A stretch of 15,305 nt of DNA. It comes from Erysipelotrichaceae bacterium. Lineage in GTDB: Bacteria; Bacillota_I; Bacilli_A; Erysipelotrichales; Erysipelotrichaceae. Under the pieces are notes generated by a model. The model had not been told where the DNA came from and ran no database searches. It was given only the letters and a program-made list of their open reading frames with translations. The stretch spans positions 1 through 15,305 of the forward strand of contig DMBB01000226.1 of the NCBI GenBank assembly GCA_003446295.1, given 5' to 3'. This document shows positions 6,704 to 15,305 of this stretch, in pieces. The first letter of the stretch is position 1, and every line of letters starts with the position of its first letter. The position numbers were made by a program, and so were the translations under genes.

Positions 6704-8539
6704 ATGAAAGATACTGTCAAGGAAATCGTCAGGATCCTCGCTGCAGAGAATGTACCCATGCCGGTACAGGAACTGGCAGAGCGCACCGGCTTCACCCCGC
6801 GCTATATCCGTCAGATCCTGAAGGAGAGCGCTTCAGAGAACAAGGCTGAAGGCTTTTCCATGGAAAGTTCATTCCGTAAAGATGTACGTCTGGTCATACA
6901 TGACAGCAGTGCTTTTTCTGCGGCATTGACCGGCAGTGATGCCTCGGAAGAAATGAAGAAAGAAGTGCTGTATGATCTGCTGAACCGGAACGATTATGTG
7001 CGCATCGAGGACCTTGCGGACAGATTCTATGTTTCCCGTACGGCAATGGACAGGCTGATCAAAGCAGTCAAAGAGGATCTGGCTAGATTTTCTCTTGAAC
7101 TGAAAAGCCGCCCGAAATACGGAATCATGGTCGAAGGAACGGAAAAGAACAAACGTCTCTGCTATGCGCATGCACTGACAGACTCAATGGAAGATACATA
7201 TTCGGAACAGAAGATGCAGGCGCTGCTTTATGATGTGCTGAATCAGAACGATTATCAGATCTCGGATCTGAATTTCAACAATCTGGTCTACCATCTTCTG
7301 ATCACCGTCAAGCGTGTGAAAGAAAACAGATTCATTATGGAACCGATCGTGCTGCAGCAGTCGTATCCCCAGCAGGAGAAAATAGCACGTGAACTGATCA
7401 GGCAGATCTCAGAGATATTCCATGTGGAGATCCCTGATGAAGAGATCAACTATGTGCTGCTGCATCTTCTGGGCAAGGAGGTCATTACCGAAAACAGCGA
7501 ACTGGATGATGAGGTAATGGAACTGACACAGAAGATCCTGATGCGCATACGCGAAGTCAAAGGGATCGATCTGACCGGACGGTTTGATCTGACGGTCAAT
7601 CTTGCACTGCACCTGCAGCCTATGCTGATCAGGCTGAAGTATCATATTCCGCAGGAAAATCCTCTTTTTGAACAGGTACGCAGGGAGATGACGCTTGCGT
7701 ATGATCTGGCGCTGATCGCTGGAGATGTGATCAGGGAAGTCTGCGGCTTTGTTGTCAATAATCAGGAGTGCAGCTATCTGGCAATGCATTTTTCCCTGGA
7801 GCTGAGCAATCTGGAATCAGAAAGCAGAAACAGACAGCAGAAAGATAAACGATATCTGCTGGTATGCTCGACCGGCAGAGGAACAGCCAGGATCATGCAG
7901 TACCGGCTCGTGCATGAGTTCGGGCTCAATGCTGAGAATATTGATTTTGGTTCATCCATGACGCTCAGAGACAAGGATCTCAGCGGATACCGCTGCATCT
8001 TTTCCACGGTAGTCATACCGTTTGAAACAGCGATCCCTGTGATCCGCATCAATCCGACGCTTGACTCTGCAAGCACGGAACGGATACGTGATTTTCTGAA
8101 AAAGGAAACAGAAGATCCTGCGGAGCTGTTTGACGATGAACACATCATTTCCGGTGTGCAGTTCAGCAGCCGCAGTGAAATACTCAAAGATATCGCACAG
8201 CGAGCCGGCAGGTATTTTGAAAGCACGGAACTGCTGTATGATAATCTGATCAGAAGAGAAGAAATGTCGCCGACGGAGATCGGCAATGAATGCGCTCTTC
8301 CGCATCCTTTTGACTGTCTTCCGTCAGAAACTGTGCTGATGGTGTACATTCTGAATAAGCCTGTGCGCTGGGAAAACGACAAAGTCCGTTTTGTCTTCTT
8401 TGTGTCCACTTCACCTGATGATCCCGGCAGGCTGTCGATCATCGACGGCATCACAAAGATCGCCTGTGACCGGAGACTTCTGAAGCGTCTGGAAAACAAC
8501 CCGTGCACGGAAGAACTGAGGGCATGCATAAACTCATGA
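6704..8539 (+). CDS. PRD-domain PTS transcriptional regulator (LicR/MtlR-type)
   Basis: This is a DNA-binding activator whose activity is set by PTS phosphorylation. The 611 residues show the full five-part layout of LicR/MtlR regulators. There is an N-terminal HTH (about 17-42) and a second HTH (about 84-128, LADRFYVSRTAMDRLIKAV). PRD1 has His197 and His254, and PRD2 has His303 and His362. The EIIB-like domain has Cys388 in VCSTGRGTAR, and the mannitol/fructose-type EIIA domain has His534 in ALPHP. All expected phospho-acceptors are present, so it looks functional. I start at 6704 rather than at the ATG at 6668, because the latter lies inside the promoter. No Shine-Dalgarno sequence is seen. 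The gene overlaps the next one (ATGA at 8536-8539). Beta-glucoside control is inferred from the neighbours. Confidence 0.9.
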   Translation: MKDTVKEIVRILAAENVPMPVQELAERTGFTPRYIRQILKESASENKAEGFSMESSFRKDVRLVIHDSSAFSAALTGSDASEEMKKEVLYDLLNRNDYVRIEDLADRFYVSRTAMDRLIKAVKEDLARFSLELKSRPKYGIMVEGTEKNKRLCYAHALTDSMEDTYSEQKMQALLYDVLNQNDYQISDLNFNNLVYHLLITVKRVKENRFIMEPIVLQQSYPQQEKIARELIRQISEIFHVEIPDEEINYVLLHLLGKEVITENSELDDEVMELTQKILMRIREVKGIDLTGRFDLTVNLALHLQPMLIRLKYHIPQENPLFEQVRREMTLAYDLALIAGDVIREVCGFVVNNQECSYLAMHFSLELSNLESESRNRQQKDKRYLLVCSTGRGTARIMQYRLVHEFGLNAENIDFGSSMTLRDKDLSGYRCIFSTVVIPFETAIPVIRINPTLDSASTERIRDFLKKETEDPAELFDDEHIISGVQFSSRSEILKDIAQRAGRYFESTELLYDNLIRREEMSPTEIGNECALPHPFDCLPSETVLMVYILNKPVRWENDKVRFVFFVSTSPDDPGRLSIIDGITKIACDRRLLKRLENNPCTEELRACINS

Positions 8540-9387
8540 AAAATATCCTGATCATCTGTATCCAGGGACTGACTTCCGGTATCCTGGCAAGAAAACTGAA
8601 TATGATCGCGGAAGAACGAAATGAAGCGTACAGCTTTCTTTCTGCCGGCATTGCGGATGCTGAAAAGCATCTTGACTGGGCCGATTATCTGATCCTGACG
8701 CCGCAGGTCAGAGACCGTATGCAGAAAGCCGAGGAAACCGCAGCTGCTCATGGCGTAAAATGCCTGATACTGGCAGACACGATGATCTCGTTTCAGAAAA
8801 CCGTGGACACCTATGAGAATATTGTGAAGGCAATCAGCGCTCAGCAGAAGACTGCAGATCATATCACGCTCGGAAGCCTCACTGAAACACTTGTTGTGAT
8901 CGCACCGCTGATCGCGGCAGGACTGTGTGCATATATCATCAGCAGAATGACCGGAAGTACGGCAATGAAATTCATATACGACAAGACTCTCGGCGTGATC
9001 TGTCTTTATGCACTGCCTGCACTTGGCTGCTGCATGTTCCGCAGATGCTCGGAAAGCAGAATGGCAGGACTGCTGACAGGACTTCTGGTGCTGCTGTCTC
9101 TGACACCGTTCCATGAAGGCCTGGTGTATGCCGAGGACGCCTTCAGGGTTTCCGGAAGGATCACGGATATCCGCTTTTGGGGACCGGTTTATCTGCCGCT
9201 GTATCTGGCTGCAGGATGTCTGTTCCTGAACTTCGCCCTGATGGCAGCGCGGCGGATGTGGACATATTATTCAGAAAAACGACATGAGGTAGCAGACAGG
9301 CAGTTTCTGCTTTATACGGCAGTCCCCATGATCATGGTGATGTCCGTGCTGCTGATGTTCCGTACGATCGTATTTTCTCTGCTGTAA
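8536..9387 (+). CDS. PTS EIIB (cellobiose type) fused to a half-EIIC-like membrane domain
   Basis: The first ~100 of 283 residues resemble the cellobiose/lactose EIIB, which carries phosphate on a cysteine: MKNILIIC with Cys8, then YLILTPQVRDRMQKAEE, like the family's GPQVR region, then VKCLILADTM. The phosphate loop after Cys8 reads IQGLTSG instead of the common SAGMSTS. Residues about 110-283 hold some five hydrophobic segments. Residues 155-200 align with residues 73-117 of the EIIC encoded next; both have a LxLTPFxxxxVY segment (LSLTPFHEGLVY and LLLTPFSGMVY). The catalytic EIIC half is missing. The start could also be 8524, but 8536 gives the usual EIIB N-terminus and the ATGA overlap with the regulator gene. 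A stand-alone EIIB is normally about 100 residues, so this fusion is unusual. Confidence 0.8.
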   Translation: MKNILIICIQGLTSGILARKLNMIAEERNEAYSFLSAGIADAEKHLDWADYLILTPQVRDRMQKAEETAAAHGVKCLILADTMISFQKTVDTYENIVKAISAQQKTADHITLGSLTETLVVIAPLIAAGLCAYIISRMTGSTAMKFIYDKTLGVICLYALPALGCCMFRRCSESRMAGLLTGLLVLLSLTPFHEGLVYAEDAFRVSGRITDIRFWGPVYLPLYLAAGCLFLNFALMAARRMWTYYSEKRHEVADRQFLLYTAVPMIMVMSVLLMFRTIVFSLL

Positions 9388-9475
9388 CTGTTCCCTTCAG
9401 ACGGAACTCTTCTGATAAGGAAAGCATTCGCGGGCTGTGGCATCCTAAAGGTGTAAAGAAAAGGGGGTTCTGAAT

Positions 9476-12363
<2,888 letters not shown>

Positions 12364-12371
12364 ACAGCAGG

Positions 12372-12399
12372 CGCTGCAGTTTCCACTGCAGCGTTTTTC
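12372..12399 (+). terminator. Terminator of the PTS operon
   Basis: CGCTGCAGT (12372-12380) and ACTGCAGCG (12385-12393) form a nine-pair perfect stem with a TTCC loop, followed at once by TTTTT. It lies nine bases after the glycosidase stop codon. Confidence 0.92.
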
Positions 12400-12424
12400 T
12401 GTATATCGTGTATTTCTCATCGTA

Positions 12425-12452
12425 TTGTCTTGTGCAGGGCGATTATTATAAT
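12425..12452 (+). promoter_or_regulatory. Promoter of the small-protein/VOC operon
   Basis: TTGTCT (12425-12430) and a perfect TATAAT (12447-12452) are 16 bases apart. The start codon at 12459 lies only six bases past the -10 box, where the first transcribed base is expected. Confidence 0.65.
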
Positions 12453-12458
12453 AAGGTT

Positions 12459-12722
12459 ATGGAACGAATCAATTCTTACAGTGAAGCACTGCGGTGCCTG
12501 AAGGAAGGCTTTACGATCTGCACGGCAGAAGAGATGCCTGTATATTTCACCCTGCATGAGAACAGGATCCGCGTGCATTCAGAGCAGTACACCCTCAGGC
12601 TTTCGCAGCAGGAATGGAAAGATCTGTATGGCGACAGGGTGTTTTATCTGTGTGATGATCCGGATGATCAGTTCATTGACCCTGAAAAGGACAAAGAGTA
12701 TTACAGCTGGAGACATAAATAG
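12459..12722 (+). CDS. Small protein of unknown function (87 aa)
   Basis: I do not recognise this protein. It has 87 residues, is charged, has no signal peptide or membrane segment, and so should be cytoplasmic. The C-terminal third is very acidic (CDDPDDQFIDPEKDKEYYSW) and ends WRHK. The middle part (VYFTLHENRIRVHSEQYTLRL) has the alternation of a small beta-sheet. I start it at 12459, because the in-frame ATG at 12354 lies inside the preceding glycosidase gene and its frame runs through the PTS terminator. No Shine-Dalgarno sequence precedes 12459. The gene reads straight into the VOC gene: its TAG stop (12720-12722) overlaps the next AGGAGG, so the two are co-transcribed. Confidence 0.7.
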   Translation: MERINSYSEALRCLKEGFTICTAEEMPVYFTLHENRIRVHSEQYTLRLSQQEWKDLYGDRVFYLCDDPDDQFIDPEKDKEYYSWRHK

Positions 12723-12731
12723 GAGGTGTCC

Positions 12732-13103
12732 ATGATCGACCACAGTATTGTGTTTCTGCCATGCAGAGACATTGAAGAAACGACCGGCTTTTATCATGAT
12801 GTGCTCGGACTTCCGATCTTCAGCGTGCAGGCAGGAGGAAATCTGAAGATCTTCGATTCCGGAGGAGGATGCTGGGGCTTTCAGATGCACAAGGACGGCT
12901 TCCTTCTGAACAGTCCGGAACGGATCTGTCTTTCCCTGGAATGCAGGTCTCAAAAGGATGTCGATGATTTTTACGATTCACTGGTCAGACGCGGGATCAG
13001 CACATTGGATTCTCCTCATAAAAATCCTGTCTACCCTGTCTATTCCTTTTTTCTGCGGGATCCGACAGGATATACCGTAGAGGTCCAGAAGATCACCGGC
13101 TGA
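12732..13103 (+). CDS. VOC-family (glyoxalase/bleomycin-resistance fold) protein
   Basis: This is a cytoplasmic protein of 123 residues with the vicinal-oxygen-chelate fold; the family includes glyoxalases, dioxygenases and antibiotic-binding proteins. It opens MIDHSIVFLPCRDIEETTGFYHDVLGLP, the typical first beta-strand plus FY..vLGL helix. It closes with FFLRDPTGYTVEVQ, the family's DPdG..iE strand. His4 and Glu117 are at places where metal ligands usually sit; the other two ligands are not clear. The start is the ATG at 12732, five bases after a perfect AGGAGG (12721-12726). An in-frame GTG at 12726 would lie inside that site. The substrate is unknown. Confidence 0.88.
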   Translation: MIDHSIVFLPCRDIEETTGFYHDVLGLPIFSVQAGGNLKIFDSGGGCWGFQMHKDGFLLNSPERICLSLECRSQKDVDDFYDSLVRRGISTLDSPHKNPVYPVYSFFLRDPTGYTVEVQKITG

Positions 13104-13134
13104 TGAGCATGGGTTTTTCATATATCACTTCAAA

Positions 13135-13148
13135 CAAAAGCGCTTACA
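13135..13148. promoter_or_regulatory. cre-like palindrome between the VOC and BMP genes
   Basis: CAAAAGCGCTTACA reads TGTAAGCGCTTTTG on the other strand and matches the CcpA site consensus TGWAARCGYTWNCW at 12 of 14 positions. It lies about 65-75 bases upstream of the -35 box of the riboswitch transcript, too far for simple blocking. CcpA itself is not in the window, so this stays tentative. Confidence 0.35.
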
Positions 13149-13158
13149 TTCAAAATTT

Positions 13159-13199
13159 ACCGATTGTTCTCTTTATTTCAGTGAATTAATCGGTTTTTC
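13159..13199 (+). terminator. Terminator after the VOC gene
   Basis: ACCGATT (13159-13165) and AATCGGT (13188-13194) form a seven-pair stem followed by TTTTTC. The 22-base loop makes it weaker than the PTS terminator. Confidence 0.6.
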
Positions 13200-13211
13200 T
13201 TTACTTTTTCC

Positions 13212-13240
13212 TTGCTTTCACGTGGCATGATGAATAGAAT
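13212..13240 (+). promoter_or_regulatory. Promoter of the riboswitch-controlled nucleoside transporter operon
   Basis: TTGCTT (13212-13217) and TAGAAT (13235-13240) are 17 bases apart. Transcription would start near 13246, a few bases before the riboswitch P1 stem. Confidence 0.7.
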
Positions 13241-13252
13241 ATCCGTGTAAAA

Positions 13253-13323
13253 CTGTCGTATAATCCTTCAGATACGGTGAAGGAGTCTCTACCTTGGCGC
13301 CTTAAATGCCAGGACTATGGCAG
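13253..13323 (+). ncRNA. Purine riboswitch aptamer, guanine class
   Basis: P1 is CTGTCGTA (13253-13260) with TATGGCAG (13316-13323). P2 is TCCTTCA (13264-13270) with TGAAGGA (13278-13284), capped by L2 GATACGG. J2/3 is GTCTCTAC (13285-13292). P3 is CTTGGCG with TGCCAGG, capped by L3 CCTTAAA (13300-13306). The GG of L2 and CC of L3 can make the loop-loop contact known from this family. The specificity base in J3/1 (GACTAT) is C (13315), which pairs with guanine; adenine riboswitches have T. J2/3 has C in place of the usual second T of GTTTCTAC, at a position known to be flexible. Guanine or hypoxanthine binding is expected, turning off the downstream nucleoside transporter. Confidence 0.92.
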
Positions 13324-13404
13324 AATCCCCCTTCCGGGTCATTCTGTCCTACGGCAGGATTACGGGAAGGAGCTGAAAGAAAATAAGCTCCGCACTTCTC
13401 CTTC
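13319..13404 (+). promoter_or_regulatory. Riboswitch expression platform with alternative pairings
   Basis: Between aptamer and terminator, mutually exclusive stems can be drawn. GGCAGAAT (13319-13326) with ATTCTGTC (13341-13348) uses the 3' strand of P1. CCTTCC (13330-13335), in the loop of that hairpin, can instead pair with GGAAGG (13365-13370). GAAGGAG (13366-13372) can pair with CTCCTTC (13398-13404), which includes part of the terminator's 5' arm. A further hairpin GGAGCT/AGCTCC (13369-13374 with 13386-13391) competes for the same bases. Confidence 0.55.
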
Positions 13405-13452
13405 TTTAGAAAATACGCACAATGATCGTATTTTTGTTAAAGAAGCTTTTTT
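13401..13452 (+). terminator. Riboswitch-controlled terminator
   Basis: CTTCTTTA (13401-13408) pairs with TAAAGAAG (13438-13445), and inside it AAAATACG (13410-13417) pairs with CGTATTTT (13427-13434). The stem ends in CTTTTTTG. It lies 32 bases before the lipoprotein start codon, where a regulated terminator is expected. Confidence 0.75.
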
Positions 13453-13484
13453 GTTCAATCAAATAGGAAAGGAAAGAAAGAACA

Positions 13485-14771
13485 ATGAGAAAATTATTTA
13501 CATCACTTACTGCTATGATGCTGGCAGTCAGCCTTGTCGGATGCTCTTCCAACAAGCCCGCTGATAATACAACACCGGCAACAGCAGCAGCTACAGCTGA
13601 GGCAGAAACAACACCTGAAGCTGCAGCCTCCGGTGAGAAGATCGGTATCATTCTTGTCGGTGATGAAAACGAAGGTTACACATACGCTCACATGCTCGGC
13701 ATCAAGAACGCTGCTGCAAAGCTCGGAATCGCTGAGAGTGACATTATCTGGAAGTATTCCGTCGGTGAAGACCAGAAGTGCTATGACGCTGCGGTCGACC
13801 TGGTAGAAAACGGCGCTACGCTGGTCATCTCCAACTCCTATGGACACCAGTCCTACATGATGCAGGCTGCTCAGGAATATCCTGAAGTTACATTCGTAGC
13901 TGATACAGGCGACAATGCCTGGACAACAGGTCTGGACAACTTCAAGAACGCATTCACATCCGTTTATGAATCCAGATATGTATCCGGTGTCGTTGCCGGC
14001 ATGAAGATCGCTGAACTGAATGAAAAAGGCGAACTGAAAGAAGAAAACTTCGATGAAAAAGGCAATGTCAAAGTCGGTTATGTCGGCGCATTCCCTTATG
14101 CAGAAGTTGTCTCCGGCTATACAGCATTCTATCTCGGCATCAAGTCCGTTGTTGAAAACGTCACTATGTATGTTGAATATACAAACTCCTGGTTCGATCT
14201 GACAGCTGAAGCAACTGTCGGTGACGATCTGATGTCACAGGGCTGCGTTATTATCGGTCAGCACGCCGATTCCACAGGCGCTCCTTCACAGCTCCAGAAG
14301 AACATGGAAGACAACAAGTACGGATTCACAGCTTACTCTGTAGGCTACAACGTATCCATGCTTGATGTTGCACCGGATGTTGCACTGACAAGTGCTTCCA
14401 ACGTTTGGGAAGTCTTCTATGAATATGCATTCAACTGCTGGAAGAACGGCGAGAACATGAAGACAGACTGGACCGGCGGATACAACGAAGGTGCAGTTGA
14501 GATCACAGCTCTTGGCAGCGCAGTTGCTGAAGGAACAGAAGAAAGAGTCAATGAAGTCATCGCTCAGATCAAGTCCGGTGAACTGCATGTATTCGATGCA
14601 AGCACATTCACGATCGGCGGCGAAACACCTACATCCATCATGGGTGATATCGATGCAGACTTCACTGATGATACAGAATGCCTGATTGACGGCTATTTCC
14701 ACGAGTCCGAATTCCGCAGCGCTCCTTACTTCGCTGCAAGAATCGACGGCATCGTTGAAGAAACTGAGTAA
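13485..14771 (+). CDS. BMP/PnrA-family nucleoside-binding lipoprotein
   Basis: This is the surface receptor of an ABC importer, most likely for purine nucleosides. It has 428 residues. The lipoprotein signal has lipobox LVGC (Cys20). An Ala/Thr/Glu/Pro-rich linker follows to about residue 50, then a BMP-domain fold. Family features are the start of the fold KIGIILVGDENEGYTYAHMLGI, the segment SNSYGHQSYMMQAAQEYPEVTF, VGYVGAFPYAEVVSGYTAFYLGI and QHADSTG. At 428 it is longer than the ~350 of PnrA/NupN-type proteins, with the extra length in the linker and the C-terminal part. The ATG follows GGAAAG (13471-13476). The gene follows the guanine riboswitch, which supports purine rather than sugar transport. 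Confidence 0.9.
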   Translation: MRKLFTSLTAMMLAVSLVGCSSNKPADNTTPATAAATAEAETTPEAAASGEKIGIILVGDENEGYTYAHMLGIKNAAAKLGIAESDIIWKYSVGEDQKCYDAAVDLVENGATLVISNSYGHQSYMMQAAQEYPEVTFVADTGDNAWTTGLDNFKNAFTSVYESRYVSGVVAGMKIAELNEKGELKEENFDEKGNVKVGYVGAFPYAEVVSGYTAFYLGIKSVVENVTMYVEYTNSWFDLTAEATVGDDLMSQGCVIIGQHADSTGAPSQLQKNMEDNKYGFTAYSVGYNVSMLDVAPDVALTSASNVWEVFYEYAFNCWKNGENMKTDWTGGYNEGAVEITALGSAVAEGTEERVNEVIAQIKSGELHVFDASTFTIGGETPTSIMGDIDADFTDDTECLIDGYFHESEFRSAPYFAARIDGIVEETE

Positions 14772-14787
14772 CACTTAAGCAGAATCG

Positions 14788-14820
14788 ATCACAGGCTTTG
14801 CAATGAAGCCTGTGATATTT
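14788..14820 (+). terminator. Intercistronic hairpin between lipoprotein and ATPase genes
   Basis: ATCACAGGCTT (14788-14798) and AAGCCTGTGAT (14806-14816) form an eleven-pair perfect stem with a seven-base loop, followed by ATTTATA. It begins about 16 bases after the lipoprotein stop and ends ten bases before the ATPase ribosome binding site. It probably raises the yield of binding protein relative to the rest of the operon. Confidence 0.65.
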
Positions 14821-14838
14821 ATATCAAGGAGGATTTTT

Positions 14839-15305
14839 ATGCAGGAAGCAGCTGTATCCATGCGTCATATCAGCAAGTCTTTCGGTAAGAAAGTCGTTGC
14901 CAATAAAAATGTGGATCTGGATATCTACCATGGTGAGATACTTTCTCTTCTGGGAGAAAACGGCAGCGGAAAAACAACATTGATGAATATGCTTTCCGGT
15001 GTCTATTTTCCGGATGAAGGTGAGATCCTGGTAAACGGTGAGCCCGTTTCGATCACCTGCCCCAAGGACGCCTTTGACCTGGGGATCGGCATGGTCCACC
15101 AGCACTTCAAGCTCATCGATGTCTTTACGGCACTGGAAAATATCCTGCTGGGACTCCCGAAAGAAAACGACATGAAAAGCGGACGGGCTGCAGTAGAGGA
15201 GATCTGCCGCAAATACGGGTTTGAGCTTGATCTGGACAAGAAGATCTACGATATGTCCGTTTCCGAGAAGGAAACACTGGAGATCGTCAAGACGCTGTAC
15301 AGAGG
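14839..15305 (+). CDS. Nucleoside ABC transporter ATPase, N-terminal part (cut by window end)
   Basis: This is the energising subunit partnering the BMP lipoprotein. About 155 residues are in the window. Walker A is GENGSGKTT (about 39-47). The Q-loop region reads MVHQHFKLIDVFTALENILLG (from about 86), very typical of BMP-associated ATPases such as NupB/YufO. The signature region has the form MSVSEKETLEIVKTL. The full protein in this family is a tandem ATPase of about 510 residues. The start follows a strong AAGGAGG (14826-14832). Permease genes are expected beyond the window. Confidence 0.9.
   Translation, partial: MQEAAVSMRHISKSFGKKVVANKNVDLDIYHGEILSLLGENGSGKTTLMNMLSGVYFPDEGEILVNGEPVSITCPKDAFDLGIGMVHQHFKLIDVFTALENILLGLPKENDMKSGRAAVEEICRKYGFELDLDKKIYDMSVSEKETLEIVKTLYR

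Noticed and set aside
7774..9114. Minus-strand open frame of 446 codons across the regulator and EIIB genes
   Set aside because: Its translation is Ser/Arg/His-rich with no domain, and it covers two overlapping genes that both carry recognisable catalytic motifs.
9388..9475. Possible RAT-type antiterminator site before the EIIC gene
   Set aside because: Only a five-pair GTTCC/GGAAC hairpin (9390-9407) is present, with no T-run and no overlapping terminator. The regulator also has HTH domains and should bind DNA, not RNA.

Overview
The window reads like the chromosome of a moderate-GC member of the Bacillota (Firmicutes). The reasons are short Gram-positive style lipoproteins in place of periplasmic proteins, AGGAGG-type ribosome binding sites, a PRD-domain PTS regulator, a purine-riboswitch-controlled lipoprotein transporter and a CcpA/LacI-like operator. 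A gut-type fermenter, perhaps of the Erysipelotrichales, is my guess, but the sequence alone does not fix the genus. Almost everything here concerns uptake of sugars or nucleosides.

Layout. (1) 1-54: possible tail of an upstream gene. 88-160: tRNA-Thr(CGU) with its own promoter and terminator. (2) 233-4042, minus strand: complete galactose/methyl-galactoside ABC operon mglB-mglA-mglC, with an operator-like palindrome on the mglB promoter, an intercistronic terminator-like palindrome after mglB and a terminator after mglC. (3) 4258-5601, plus: MATE-family multidrug/cation antiporter. 5603-6574, minus: homocysteine S-methyltransferase. Their stop codons are one base apart. (4) 6704-12363, plus: beta-glucoside PTS operon. 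It encodes a five-domain PRD regulator (HTH, PRD1, PRD2, EIIB-like, EIIA-like), an unusual EIIB fused to what looks like the N-terminal half of an EIIC, a full-length cellobiose-type EIIC and a GH1 6-phospho-beta-glucosidase. No Lac/Cel-type EIIA is present. (5) 12459-13103: small unknown protein followed by a VOC/glyoxalase-fold protein. (6) 13212-15305: promoter, guanine-class purine riboswitch with a long expression platform, BMP-family (PnrA-like) nucleoside-binding lipoprotein and the start of its ABC ATPase, cut by the window end.

How it works together. Galactose enters through MglBAC. Aryl- or alkyl-beta-glucosides and cellobiose would be phosphorylated on entry by the PTS and split by the 6-phospho-beta-glucosidase, under a regulator that senses PTS phosphorylation. 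Nucleosides enter through the BMP transporter, shut off by guanine through the riboswitch.

The points most worth a second look are the EIIB/half-EIIC fusion beside a complete EIIC, the three-step relay that can be drawn in the riboswitch expression platform, three genes whose -10 box lies only 6-7 bases before the start codon (apparently leaderless mRNAs), and the repeated use of a strong hairpin between the first and second cistron of each transport operon.
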